Shown: positions 26,736 to 35,726 of the stretch, piece by piece
How the letters are laid out: each line of letters starts with the position of its first letter
Position numbering within the stretch: position 1 is the stretch's first letter
Assembly: GCA_028288405.1 (NCBI GenBank)
Contig: JAQBNS010000104.1
Coordinates: 1-64,000 of the forward strand
Length of the DNA stretch: 64,000 bases
Source: Chitinophagaceae bacterium
GTDB taxonomy: Bacteria > Bacteroidota > Bacteroidia > Cytophagales > Cytophagaceae
Direction: 5' to 3'
Position numbers and translations under genes: made by a program
The notes under the pieces: generated by a model
The model's database searches: none
What the model was told of the DNA's origin: nothing
What the model saw: the letters and a program-made list of their open reading frames with translations, nothing else

Positions 26736-27344
26736 ATGGAAAAATTCACCACCATCGTTTCAAAAGCAGTACCCCTTCCGATTGAAGAAGTGGATACCGA
26801 TCAAATCATCCCTGCGCGGTTTTTGAAAGCGACAACGAAAGACGGTTTCGGAAACAACCTGTTCCGCGACTGGAGATACGACGACAAAGACCAGCCGAAA
26901 GCAGACTTCATTTTGAACGATGCACATTACAAAGGTTCTAAAATATTGGTAGCCGGTAAAAACTTCGGTTGTGGTTCTTCCAGAGAGCACGCGGCCTGGG
27001 CGCTTACAGACTACGGTTTCAAAGTAGTAGTATCGTCTTTCTTTGCAGACATCTTCCGTAACAACTCGTTGAACAATGGTTTGTTGCCGGTACAAGTGTC
27101 ACAGGAATTTTTGAATGCCATTTTCGAAAAAGCGAAAGCCGATAACAATTTGGAATTGAAAGTAGATCTGGTAGCACAAACGATCGAGATCGTAGGACAT
27201 AATATGTCTGAAGGGTTTGAGATCAACAACTACAAGAAGACTTGCATGATCAACGGATATGATGACATCGATTATTTGTTGAGCATCAAAGACAAGATCG
27301 AGCATTACGAAAAGACAAGTAAGTATTTAAGTATCGTTTCATAA
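26736..27344 (+). CDS. leuD: 3-isopropylmalate dehydratase, small subunit
   Basis: A 202-residue swivel-domain partner of LeuC. Signatures are [15 protein letters not shown] (about residues 18-32) and [18 protein letters not shown] (about 73-90). Length is normal. leuB follows eight bases after the stop. Confidence 0.96.
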   Translation: MEKFTTIVSKAVPLPIEEVDTDQIIPARFLKATTKDGFGNNLFRDWRYDDKDQPKADFILNDAHYKGSKILVAGKNFGCGSSREHAAWALTDYGFKVVVSSFFADIFRNNSLNNGLLPVQVSQEFLNAIFEKAKADNNLELKVDLVAQTIEIVGHNMSEGFEINNYKKTCMINGYDDIDYLLSIKDKIEHYEKTSKYLSIVS

Positions 27345-27352
27345 GTTTTACA

Positions 27353-28438
27353 ATGAATAAGAACATTGCAGTTTTAAAAGGAGATGGTATCGGTCCGGAA
27401 GTGACTGATCAGGCATTGAAAGTATTGGGTGCCATTGAAAAAGTATTTGGACATTCGTTCACGTACAAAGAAGCATTGATTGGTGCAGTAGCTATTGATG
27501 CCACAGGCAATCCATACCCGGATGCTACGCATGAAATTTGTCAGTCTTCTGATGCGATTTTGTTCGGAGCCATCGGCCATCCGAAATACGACAACGATCC
27601 TAAAGCACCTGTTCGCCCGGAACAAGGCTTGCTGAAGATGAGAAAGACGTTAGGCTTGTTCGCCAACATCAGACCCATCAATACGTATAAAATATTGGCT
27701 AACTCCTCACCTCTGCGTGCGGACTTAGTGGACGGTGTAGACTTCGTGGTGTTCAGAGAACTGACAGGCGGAATATACTTCGGAGAAAAAGGAAGAAAAG
27801 ACAATGGCGATACAGCTTTTGATAATTGTCAATATACCAAAGAAGAAATCCTGCGCATTTCTAAACTGGCTTTCGAAGCAGCCATGAAACGTAACAAGCG
27901 ATTGACTTTAGTAGACAAAGCCAACGTGATGGAAACTTCACGCCTTTGGAGAGAAACAGTAAAAGAATTTTCTGCTCAGTATCCTGAAGTGACGGTTGAT
28001 TATATGTTCGTCGATAACGCGGCCATGAAGATCATTCAGAACCCAAGACACTTTGATGTGGTGTTAACAGAAAACTTATTCGGTGATGTATTGACCGATG
28101 AAGCTTCTGTCATCACAGGTTCATTGGGTATGCTGCCTTCAGCATCTGTCGGAAGCAAAGTAGGTTTGTACGAACCGATCCATGGATCATACCCTGAAGC
28201 AGCCGGTAAAAACATTGCCAATCCAATGGCAGCGATTTTATCTGCAGCGATGTTGCTGGAAACCTCTTTCGGTTTGAGCAAAGAAGCAGCAGCCATTCGT
28301 CAGGCAGTAGTGCACGCGTTGGAAAAAGGTATGGTGACTTCAGACATTCAAAAAGATTCTAAACACACGACCACAGAAGTAGGCGCATTCATTGCAGACT
28401 ACATCGTGGCTAATAAATCAGTATTAACAGTAGCTTAA
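27353..28438 (+). CDS. leuB: 3-isopropylmalate dehydrogenase
   Basis: A 361-residue NAD-dependent oxidative decarboxylase giving 2-oxoisocaproate. Seen: [16 protein letters not shown] at the N-terminus, [56 protein letters not shown] and [18 protein letters not shown]. It is tightly spaced with leuD before it and ilvD after it, so the three are one transcription unit. Confidence 0.96.
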   Translation: MNKNIAVLKGDGIGPEVTDQALKVLGAIEKVFGHSFTYKEALIGAVAIDATGNPYPDATHEICQSSDAILFGAIGHPKYDNDPKAPVRPEQGLLKMRKTLGLFANIRPINTYKILANSSPLRADLVDGVDFVVFRELTGGIYFGEKGRKDNGDTAFDNCQYTKEEILRISKLAFEAAMKRNKRLTLVDKANVMETSRLWRETVKEFSAQYPEVTVDYMFVDNAAMKIIQNPRHFDVVLTENLFGDVLTDEASVITGSLGMLPSASVGSKVGLYEPIHGSYPEAAGKNIANPMAAILSAAMLLETSFGLSKEAAAIRQAVVHALEKGMVTSDIQKDSKHTTTEVGAFIADYIVANKSVLTVA

Positions 28439-28451
28439 ATTATTTCTTTAC

Positions 28452-30131
28452 GTGGAAAATAAAATCAACAAGACCAGTGCAACCTTAACGGAAGATCCAA
28501 ATCAACCGGCTTCACAGGCCATGTTATTCGGCGCTGGATTTACAGAAGCCGACATGCACAAAGGCCAGGTGGCCATTGCTTCTACCGGTTACGAGGGAAA
28601 CACATGTAACATGCACTTGAACGGTTTGGCCGCTCAGATCAAAGAAGGAGTGAATAAAGCAGGCTTGAAGCCTTTGCAGTTCAACACCATCGGAGTAAGC
28701 GACGGTATCTCCATGGGAACGCAAGGTATGCGTTACTCTTTGGTATCACGCGATGTGATTGCAGATTCTATTGAAGCCATTTCTGGAGCGCACTATTACG
28801 ATTCATTGGTAACAGTGGTTGGTTGTGATAAAAACATGCCAGGAGCCGTTATCGCGATGGCCCGTCTGAATCGCCCGTCTATCATGGTGTACGGTGGTAC
28901 GATCAAAGCCGGTAACTGGAAAGGTGAATCGTTGAACATTGTTTCTGCGTTTGAAGCCCTGGGTAAAAAATTCAACCACGCCATCACAGAAGAAGACTTC
29001 AAAGGTGTCGTACAAAATGCTATTCCGGGCGCAGGTGCCTGCGGCGGTATGTATACGGCCAATACCATGGCTTCTGCTATTGAAGCAATGGGCTTGTCTT
29101 TACCTTATAGTTCTACGTCACCTGCAATAGGTGAAAAGAAAAAACAAGAATGTTTGAATGCCGGTGAAGCCATTAAACAATTATTGTTGAAAGACATTAA
29201 AGCAAGAGACATCATTACACGCGAGTCCGTTACTAATGCCGTTCGTGTGGCGATGATACTGGGAGGCTCTACCAATTTGATTTTACACTTCCTTGCTATT
29301 TGTAAAGCAGCAGGTGTGAAATTCACGTTGAAAGACTTTCAGGATTTGTCTGATAAGACACCATTACTTGCAGACTTGAAACCAAGTGGTAAGTACATGA
29401 TGGAAGATTTGGAAAGAATCGGTGGTTTACCTTCCATCATGAAAATGATGTTGAAAGAAGGTATGCTGTATGGCGATTGTTTGACGGTAACCGGTAAAAC
29501 AGTAAAAGAAAATTTAGCGGACGTACAGGACATGCCGGCGAATGATATCATTGCACCATTGAGCAAGCCGATCAAAGCAACAGGACACTTACAAGTATTG
29601 TGGGGTAACCTGGCAACAGAAGGTTCTGTAGCGAAGATCACGGGAAAAGAAGGAGAGAAATTTGACGGTGAGGCTCTTGTTTTTGATTCTGAAGAAGACT
29701 TGAACAAAGCAGTAGAAAGAGGAGAGATCAAAGCAGGACATGTTGTAGTCATTCGTTATGTAGGTCCTAAAGGTGCACCGGGTATGCCTGAAATGTTAAA
29801 GGCTACTTCATTGATCATGGGTGCCGGTTTGGGAGATAAAGTAGCGTTGATTACAGACGGACGTTTCTCCGGTGGTACACACGGTTTTGTTGTGGGTCAC
29901 ATCACACCTGAGGCACAAGAAGGCGGTAATATTGCATTAGCTAAAAATGGCGATCGCATCGTGATTGACTCTGTCAACAATACGATCGATATGATTGTCT
30001 CCGCAGAAGAAATTGAAAACAGAAGAAAGTCATGGGTAAAACCTCCTTACAAAGTGAAGAGCGGATTGCTTTATAAATATTTAAGATCAGTCTCTACAGC
30101 TTCTGAAGGTTGTGTGACGGATGAGTTTTAA
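28452..30131 (+). CDS. ilvD: Dihydroxy-acid dehydratase
   Basis: A 559-residue iron-sulfur enzyme of valine, isoleucine and leucine synthesis. Three conserved cysteines are visible: C52 in GNTCNMHL, C125 in VGCDKNMPG and C197 in [13 protein letters not shown], with the lysine of CDKN next to the second. The start codon is GTG at 28452, 13 bases after leuB. An inverted pair of palindromes and a heptamer array separate it from ilvB. Confidence 0.95.
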   Translation: MENKINKTSATLTEDPNQPASQAMLFGAGFTEADMHKGQVAIASTGYEGNTCNMHLNGLAAQIKEGVNKAGLKPLQFNTIGVSDGISMGTQGMRYSLVSRDVIADSIEAISGAHYYDSLVTVVGCDKNMPGAVIAMARLNRPSIMVYGGTIKAGNWKGESLNIVSAFEALGKKFNHAITEEDFKGVVQNAIPGAGACGGMYTANTMASAIEAMGLSLPYSSTSPAIGEKKKQECLNAGEAIKQLLLKDIKARDIITRESVTNAVRVAMILGGSTNLILHFLAICKAAGVKFTLKDFQDLSDKTPLLADLKPSGKYMMEDLERIGGLPSIMKMMLKEGMLYGDCLTVTGKTVKENLADVQDMPANDIIAPLSKPIKATGHLQVLWGNLATEGSVAKITGKEGEKFDGEALVFDSEEDLNKAVERGEIKAGHVVVIRYVGPKGAPGMPEMLKATSLIMGAGLGDKVALITDGRFSGGTHGFVVGHITPEAQEGGNIALAKNGDRIVIDSVNNTIDMIVSAEEIENRRKSWVKPPYKVKSGLLYKYLRSVSTASEGCVTDEF

Positions 30132-30140
30132 TTCCTTTCT

Positions 30141-30213
30141 TGTTGGCGTCTCGCCAACAAGTGATGGTATAAAAACGTGTTACTAAAGTCCAGTTGTTGG
30201 CGAGACGCCAACA
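30141..30213. repeat. Inverted pair of 19-bp palindromic units
   Basis: TGTTGGCGTCTCGCCAACA at 30141-30159 and its exact reverse complement at 30195-30213. Each unit is itself nearly self-complementary (TGTTGGCG/CGCCAACA), so the RNA can form either two small hairpins or one long stem. It lies between ilvD and ilvB. Confidence 0.85.
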
Positions 30214-30242
30214 ACGAGTAAAATAAAGAATACGCATTGAGA

Positions 30243-30299
30243 AGTTGTTAGTGACTCCAAACAAAAAAACTAACAACTAACGACTAACAACTAACGACT
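30243..30299. repeat. Heptamer repeat hairpin abutting the ilvB start
   Basis: AGTTGTTAGT at 30243-30252 pairs with ACTAACAACT at 30269-30278, and AACTAAC/GACTAAC units continue to the base before the ilvB ATG. The repeat therefore replaces the normal ribosome-binding region, and no Shine-Dalgarno sequence is visible. Confidence 0.8.
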
Positions 30300-32015
30300 A
30301 TGATTCCAAAGATAAAACTCAGAGGTGCCGAATACATCGTGAAGCTCATCGAATTGCTGGATGCAAGAGATTTGTTTGCGTATCCCGGCGGTGCGATTTT
30401 GCCCATCTATGATGCGTTGGCGTTTAGTAAGTTGAACAATGTGTTGGTAAGGCACGAGCAAGGCGCGGCCTTCATGGCCAATGGTTATGCGCGTGTTACG
30501 GGCCGTCCCGGTTTTTGTTTAGCCACTTCAGGACCTGGAGCAACAAACTTAGTAACGGGTATTGCAGATGCGTATGCCGACTCTGTTCCGATGATTGCCA
30601 TTACAGGTCAGGTAGGACTGCATTTGATCGGTTCGGATGCGTTTCAGGAAACAGACATTACCGGTATTTGTATACCGATTACAAAAAAAACATTTCTGAT
30701 CAGAAACCTGGAAGAAGCCGCGGCTATTTTTCAGGAAGCTTATAGAATCGCCATCACCGGTCGTCCGGGCCCTGTGTTGATTGACATACCCCGTTCTGTA
30801 CAGGGAGAGTTCGTTGACCTGGATGAAGATTGGGATAAACATTTTGTAAAACCACATGCGACACCGGTTGGTACATTTGGCGATAAAGAAATTGCAGCAG
30901 CAGCGGCATTGATCGGTTCTGCAGAGCGTCCATTGATCATGGCGGGACATGGTATCCTATTGTCCAGAGCCTGGGATGAATTGAGACATTTCGTACACCG
31001 TGAAAATATTCCTGTCATCTCTACCATCTTAGGTGTTGGTGCCATGGAACACGATGATCCCTTGTACTTCCAATGGTTGGGTATGCATGGCATGAAGTAC
31101 GCGAATCAAGCGGTACAGGAAGCCGATGTGATCATTGCCTGGGGTATACGTTTCGATGATCGTATTACCGGTCGTTTGGCAGATTTCGCTCCAAATGCAA
31201 AAATTCTTCACGTTGATATTGATCAAAGTGAAAATGCAAAAAATGTAAAAACAGAAGTGTTTGTACACGGTGATTTGAAGAAAGTCATCGACATGATTCC
31301 GGATACGCGCAACGATACCAATCGTGCGAAGCGTAGCGAATGGCTAAAGCATTTAGAAGAACTAAGAGAAGAGTATCCATTGATGCCGGCTGATTTGGAA
31401 AGTTTCACACAAATCACGGCGATACAATTGCTGGAAGAAAATCTGAACGACAGTGCCATCGTTTCTACAGATGTAGGACAACATCAAATGTGGGCTGCTC
31501 AGTATTGTTTGCGCTTAAAACCAAATCACTTTTTAACTTCAGGTGGTTTGGGCTCTATGGGCTTTGGTTTGCCAGCAGCCATGGGCGCTCAAGCGGGGAT
31601 GCCATTCAACGAAACCTGGTGCATTACGGGTGATGGTTCATTCCAAATGAACTTACAGGAATTGATTACATGCGTTCAGGAAAAATGGCCGGTAAAAGTA
31701 TTGCTGTTGGATAATAATTATTTGGGCATGGTTCGCCAGTGGCAGGAACAATTTTATGCAAAAAATTATTCCGGTGTAGCCTTATTAAATCCTGATTTTG
31801 TAAAATTGTCAGAAGCATTTGGTGTCAATGCCGTGTCTGCTTCTAATGCAACAGAATTCAAAGCAGCGGTTAAACAAGCACAAGAAACAAAAGGACCGTT
31901 CCTGATTCATGCGAAAGTATTGAAAGAAGAAAACGTCTTACCAATGGTGGCACCAGGAGCCAGTTTGTCGGAAACGATTTATTATCCGGTAAAACCAAAG
32001 AAAGAAAAAGTATAA
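30300..32015 (+). CDS. ilvB: Acetolactate synthase, large subunit
   Basis: A 571-residue ThDP enzyme forming acetolactate or acetohydroxybutyrate. The catalytic glutamate is E53 in VRHEQGAAF; the ThDP motif is GDGSFQMNLQELITCVQ to LLDNNYLGMVRQWQ (about 443-480). FAD-domain features match anabolic acetohydroxyacid synthases rather than catabolic AlsS. No small regulatory subunit gene (ilvN) and no ilvC follow; a strong terminator ends the unit. The 5' flank is a repeat with no visible ribosome-binding site. Confidence 0.93.
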   Translation: MIPKIKLRGAEYIVKLIELLDARDLFAYPGGAILPIYDALAFSKLNNVLVRHEQGAAFMANGYARVTGRPGFCLATSGPGATNLVTGIADAYADSVPMIAITGQVGLHLIGSDAFQETDITGICIPITKKTFLIRNLEEAAAIFQEAYRIAITGRPGPVLIDIPRSVQGEFVDLDEDWDKHFVKPHATPVGTFGDKEIAAAAALIGSAERPLIMAGHGILLSRAWDELRHFVHRENIPVISTILGVGAMEHDDPLYFQWLGMHGMKYANQAVQEADVIIAWGIRFDDRITGRLADFAPNAKILHVDIDQSENAKNVKTEVFVHGDLKKVIDMIPDTRNDTNRAKRSEWLKHLEELREEYPLMPADLESFTQITAIQLLEENLNDSAIVSTDVGQHQMWAAQYCLRLKPNHFLTSGGLGSMGFGLPAAMGAQAGMPFNETWCITGDGSFQMNLQELITCVQEKWPVKVLLLDNNYLGMVRQWQEQFYAKNYSGVALLNPDFVKLSEAFGVNAVSASNATEFKAAVKQAQETKGPFLIHAKVLKEENVLPMVAPGASLSETIYYPVKPKKEKV

Positions 32016-32021
32016 CGATTG

Positions 32022-32050
32022 AAACCCCGCTAATGGCGGGGTTTTTATTT
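32022..32050 (+). terminator. Intrinsic terminator after ilvB
   Basis: AAACCCCGC and GCGGGGTTT form a 9-base stem with a 5-base loop, followed by TTATTT. It ends the leu-ilv transcription unit. Confidence 0.9.
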
Positions 32051-32109
32051 AAGAGGTACGAGCTAGGAGGTACGAGCTAGCATTTCGTACCTCCTAGCTC
32101 GTACCTCTT
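32051..32109. repeat. Perfect 25-bp inverted repeat, GGAGGTACGA family
   Basis: The 25-base arms at 32051-32075 and 32085-32109 are exact reverse complements around a 9-base loop. Each arm holds two GAGGTACGA units joined by GCTAG. This is the most complete copy in the window of the element seen at 6869 and 15472. Confidence 0.9.
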
Positions 32110-32143
32110 AACTTTTATTATTTATTCCAAAAAGTTAGAATTT

Positions 32144-32521
32144 ATGTCAGACCGAATCAAAGCAGCGGAGTCAAGAATGTTCAAAGTAGTATTCCCTCCA
32201 ATTACCAATCACCACGACACTTTGTTTGGAGGAGTGGTCATGCAGATCATGGATGAAGCGGCTTTCATTACGGCAACACGATACAGCCGTTTGCGCATGG
32301 TAACGGTTTCTTCAGAGAAAATAGATTTTAAAAAAGCCATACCCGGTGGAGTAATGATTGAAGCCGTAGCGAGTGTCTTTCATATAGGCAATACCAGCAT
32401 GAAAGTCAAGGTGGAAGTTTTTATGGAAGAAATGTATTCTACCAAAAGAGAATCAGCCGTAGAAGGCCTATTTACCTTTGTTGCGGTAGACGAGCAGCAT
32501 AAACCGGTAGCCATTAACTAA
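32144..32521 (+). CDS. Acyl-CoA thioesterase (YciA-like hotdog)
   Basis: A 125-residue hotdog-fold enzyme. HHDTLFGGVVMQIMDEAAFI carries the conserved N/H-x-x-G-x-x-FGG...D core of the YciA/BFIT group, followed by VTVSSEKIDFKKAIPGG. It probably hydrolyses acyl-CoA in the cytoplasm. The next gene starts six bases after its stop, so the two may be cotranscribed. Confidence 0.85.
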   Translation: MSDRIKAAESRMFKVVFPPITNHHDTLFGGVVMQIMDEAAFITATRYSRLRMVTVSSEKIDFKKAIPGGVMIEAVASVFHIGNTSMKVKVEVFMEEMYSTKRESAVEGLFTFVAVDEQHKPVAIN

Positions 32522-32527
32522 TGGGTT

Positions 32528-33220
32528 ATGGAGAAAGTTCAGTACACAAGACTTACAAAGTATTTTAGTTTTATAGCCTGTTTTATTTTAACGGGAATAT
32601 TTTCTTCCTGTGCAAAATACATTGACGATCCTACTCCGGTTGATACAACAAAACGATGGTTAGCGTATCGTCAAAACGTTGACGATACGATTTCAGTTAA
32701 GGATGGATACGTTTATTTAAGTACCCACAATGCGATCTCCGCCAATGGCACATCCATTGCATCCAATAATAAATTTAAAGGAGATTTCGAGGTGAAAATC
32801 AGTTACAGTTCTTTTGTCGCTTCCGGCAATTATAGTTTCTCTGATCAATTGATTTTTAATTTTTCATCACCGGATATACAGAATCCTTTGATTGCTGCCT
32901 TCCTCACAAATGATGAGATCTACCTGCAAGATTCAACAAGAACCGGTGTGTCTAAAAGTAGCACGAATCGTGCGGGAGAAGTGTATGTCAAACGTGAAGG
33001 ATCTACCATCTATTCCTGGATTCGTGCGGGAGATGATAGTTTGTTTTTTAATAAAACCAATTACTATTCGGAAGATGTGAGCCTTGAGGTGAAAGTATAT
33101 TCTGCTGACAATACGACGGCCCATACGTCTGTTCACTTGGATGATATAGTGGTTGTTGGGGGAGGAGGCTTTGTAAAATCTAATGCGTTTGATGAGAATA
33201 CAATTGACTTCATTCAATAG
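32528..33220 (+). CDS. Hypothetical lipoprotein
   Basis: A 230-residue protein with a lipoprotein signal, FSFIACFILTGIFSSC, and a lipobox Cys near residue 28. The mature part is strand-rich (FKGDFEVKISYSSF, VYVKREGSTIYSWIRAGD, TSVHLDDIVVVGGGG), consistent with a lectin-like or concanavalin-like sandwich binding domain; this is inference from pattern only. No family was recognised. Confidence 0.65.
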   Translation: MEKVQYTRLTKYFSFIACFILTGIFSSCAKYIDDPTPVDTTKRWLAYRQNVDDTISVKDGYVYLSTHNAISANGTSIASNNKFKGDFEVKISYSSFVASGNYSFSDQLIFNFSSPDIQNPLIAAFLTNDEIYLQDSTRTGVSKSSTNRAGEVYVKREGSTIYSWIRAGDDSLFFNKTNYYSEDVSLEVKVYSADNTTAHTSVHLDDIVVVGGGGFVKSNAFDENTIDFIQ

Positions 33221-33368
33221 AGTCACAGAAGTAAAGGTTTTTTTCGTATAGGGTAGAGTTTTTATAAATCAATAAAAATAGTTTCGCGATCTCGTCGTAT
33301 ACTTACTAATAGGTATTTTAGTTTTTCAAAGGTTACACTAAAGCGTTAAGTCGCATATACCAGTAACT

Positions 33369-34538
33369 ATGAAACTACTATACTTACCGGTATATTTAAG
33401 AGGTCAACGTCAAAAGATGTTGGCACAGGTAGGATTTTTAATAGCTCTATTCTTTTTGATGCAGGAAAGTATTGCTCAGGTTGCCTATACATGTGGTACG
33501 GATAGCTATAAAGCATGTGGACCTAACCTGGCGGTGAACGGGGATTTTGCGGATATGACTTGTCCTCCGACAACATTTACAAGTGAATTGGCCGTACAAT
33601 GTGCTCCCAATCCAGCGGTGTTTACGCAAACATTAGGGCCGGGTCATTTCCACATTACAACAAAAGCGCAATTGTGGAACGGACCCTGGAGCGCAACAGA
33701 TCATACCGGAAACGGAAGCGGTATATTAATCGGAGATGCCTCTAATGCCGGAGACCGTGTCATATGGAGTCAAGACATCGTCGTTACAGCAGGGAATACA
33801 TATTACTTTTCTTCTTATGGAACAAACATTGCTGGTTCCGCTTTCCCCGGACCGGGTTTAACCTTTTCCATTAACGGCACACAGTTTTTTAAGAATGTCA
33901 TTCCGGATAGAAATTGGCAACACATCTGTACCATATGGACTGCACCAATTTCTGGGGCCATTACCATAAAAATCATTTTAGATTCTGGAGAATACGGAGG
34001 TCATGATGTAGGAATAGATGATATTCTTTTTCAAACGGTATGTCCAATAAATGAATGCAAAGTAACAATTGATCAACCTGCATTGATCTGTCAAAATAAG
34101 TCAGACACCTTGCATGCATCAGGAGGTTTGACTTATGCATGGAGTCCTGCAACAGGTTTAAGTGATTCATCGATTGCTGATCCCATTGTGAGTCCTCTGC
34201 AGACTACCATCTATACAGTGATCATGACGGATGAGTTTGGTTGCAAGGATACGAGTAGTGTACAAGTAATAGTAGATCCAAATTGTTGCGAAGGTAATTT
34301 TGTTCCTAATCTTATCACCCCTAATGGCGATGGTTTGAACGACACTTTTAATATAGGTTGTATAAAAGATATTCCCTGGGTATTCAGAGTTTACAATAGA
34401 TGGGGCGCTTTGGTTTACTCAAACGAAAATTATCAAAACCAATGGGGAGCCAATGGTCTCAGTGATGGAGTGTATTATTTTCAGTTGGAACAAAAAAATG
34501 GACTTACCTATAAAGGTTGGGTGCAGGTTGTTCGTTAA
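33369..34538 (+). CDS. Secreted protein with a jelly-roll-like domain and T9SS type B sorting domain
   Basis: A 389-residue secreted protein. The signal peptide runs to about residue 36 (FFLMQESIAQ). A jelly-roll-like domain (about 50-225, NLAVNGDFADMTCPPTTF to VGIDDILFQTVC) resembles carbohydrate-binding modules. An Ig-like segment follows (about 235-310, with YAWSPATGLSDSSIADP), and the last 75 residues (VPNLITPNGDGLNDTFNIG, VYNRWGALVYSNENY) are the type B T9SS sorting domain. It is convergent with the GbsR-like gene, 19 bases apart. Confidence 0.85.
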   Translation: MKLLYLPVYLRGQRQKMLAQVGFLIALFFLMQESIAQVAYTCGTDSYKACGPNLAVNGDFADMTCPPTTFTSELAVQCAPNPAVFTQTLGPGHFHITTKAQLWNGPWSATDHTGNGSGILIGDASNAGDRVIWSQDIVVTAGNTYYFSSYGTNIAGSAFPGPGLTFSINGTQFFKNVIPDRNWQHICTIWTAPISGAITIKIILDSGEYGGHDVGIDDILFQTVCPINECKVTIDQPALICQNKSDTLHASGGLTYAWSPATGLSDSSIADPIVSPLQTTIYTVIMTDEFGCKDTSSVQVIVDPNCCEGNFVPNLITPNGDGLNDTFNIGCIKDIPWVFRVYNRWGALVYSNENYQNQWGANGLSDGVYYFQLEQKNGLTYKGWVQVVR

Positions 34539-34557
34539 GCGTTATTAAGATTAAGTA

Positions 34558-35025
34558 TTATTTTTTCGATTCCCACTTTTTTAATAGAAAAGGAATTTCT
34601 GCATTTAGAAATTCAAGAAAAGAAATCATTTCTGTTAAGGTATTGTTAAACTCCTTCGTTGACTTTGGACGTTGTTTATTGATCTCTTTGAGCAAGGGGC
34701 CGATAGAGGTCATTTGCGACATATTCTGCAACATGTCAACTTTCCAGTTTAGAATTTTAGCGCGGAAGTAACGCTTACGATCGCCGGGCCGTGTAATATA
34801 TTCCAGCCGATTGGCCGTAAGCAGTAAATTAATCGCTCCGCTGGTAGCACTTTTACTAATCCCCAGCGTATGGAGAATCTCTTCAAAAGTGAGTTCTGTT
34901 TGATCCGAAACGATCATCAATGCCATGACACGGCAGGCTGCTGGCTGCATACCTGATTTTTCATAAAAAACACCCAGTTTTTCAACCAATTCTTTCTGGG
35001 CCTGTGTAATCTTGAATTCTGCCAT
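34558..35025 (-). CDS. GbsR/MarR family transcription regulator (copy 1)
   Basis: A 155-residue winged-helix regulator. EEILHTLGISKSATSGAINLL is the recognition region and RPGDRKRYFRAKI the wing, as in GbsR-type MarR proteins. It is clearly paralogous to the divergent gene at 35218 throughout its length. Its start lies next to a long inverted repeat at 35135-35176. It probably controls the adjacent efflux operon, itself, or both. Confidence 0.85.
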   Translation of the reverse strand: MAEFKITQAQKELVEKLGVFYEKSGMQPAACRVMALMIVSDQTELTFEEILHTLGISKSATSGAINLLLTANRLEYITRPGDRKRYFRAKILNWKVDMLQNMSQMTSIGPLLKEINKQRPKSTKEFNNTLTEMISFLEFLNAEIPFLLKKWESKK

Positions 35026-35134
35026 TTCTTCTTGTTTTTTGTTCCGGTGGCGGGAATTTCTTCGCTAACCATCTCCAAGATACCAAATTATCCGATTAGG
35101 TGTACCTTTTTCCCTCAAGTTCTGTTTTTTGTAC

Positions 35135-35187
35135 AATATTTATTTAGTTCATAATTTTCAGAACCAAATAAATATTTTGTAAGTTTG
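35135..35187. promoter_or_regulatory. Operator-like inverted repeat and -7 box of the efflux operon
   Basis: AATATTTATTTAGTTC (35135-35150) faces GAACCAAATAAATATT (35161-35176), 15 of 16 positions complementary, across a 10-base spacer. TAAGTTTG at 35180-35187 matches the -7 consensus TAnnTTTG, so the right arm covers the -33 region. Binding here by a GbsR paralogue should repress the operon (inference). The box also shows that a TTG at 35185 is not a start codon. Confidence 0.65.
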
Positions 35188-35217
35188 ATACAATATAACT
35201 CGATAACATACGACCAT

Positions 35218-35685
35218 ATGAATGTGACAGCAGCACAAAAACGTTTAATCGAAAAATTGGGAGTCTTTTTTGAAGGACATGGAGAGACTCCGGCAGAGGC
35301 AAGAATCGTAGGATTGTTTATGGTGGCCGACCAATTGGAATGGACGCTGGAAGAGATACAACAGACTTTAGGCATCAGTAAAAGCGCTGCGAATAATGCC
35401 ATTAATATACTGCTGTTAAAACAGCAAGTAGAATATGTCACCAAACCAGGTGACCGGAAAAAATACTACAAATCTAAAATTGAGCAATGGTTGACTCATG
35501 TTGAGGAACACTTGGAAAAAGCGCTCGAAGTAAGGCTCCTTATGCGAGAGGCATTAGAGCAACGTACAAAAGCAACTAAGGAATATAATGGAGCGCTCAA
35601 AGAGATGATTGATTTTATGGAGTTTATGCTCTCTCATCATCACGAATTGTTTAATAAGTGGAAGAAGTTAAAAGGAAAAGCTTAA
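35218..35685 (+). CDS. GbsR/MarR family transcription regulator (copy 2)
   Basis: About 155 residues from ATG at 35218. Helix-turn-helix EEIQQTLGISKSAANNAINIL and wing KPGDRKKYYKSKI match copy 1 closely. It is the first gene of the TolC-MFP-RND transcription unit (41 bases before the TolC-like gene) and probably its local repressor. The ligand is unknown. Confidence 0.87.
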   Translation: MNVTAAQKRLIEKLGVFFEGHGETPAEARIVGLFMVADQLEWTLEEIQQTLGISKSAANNAINILLLKQQVEYVTKPGDRKKYYKSKIEQWLTHVEEHLEKALEVRLLMREALEQRTKATKEYNGALKEMIDFMEFMLSHHHELFNKWKKLKGKA

Positions 35686-35726
35686 AGATATTAGAATAAA
35701 ATACCAAGAATTTAATTTTTACTACC

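Noticed and set aside
35185-35217. TTG start for the second GbsR gene
   Set aside because: The TTG is part of the -7 box TAAGTTTG; the ATG at 35218 matches the start of the paralogue.
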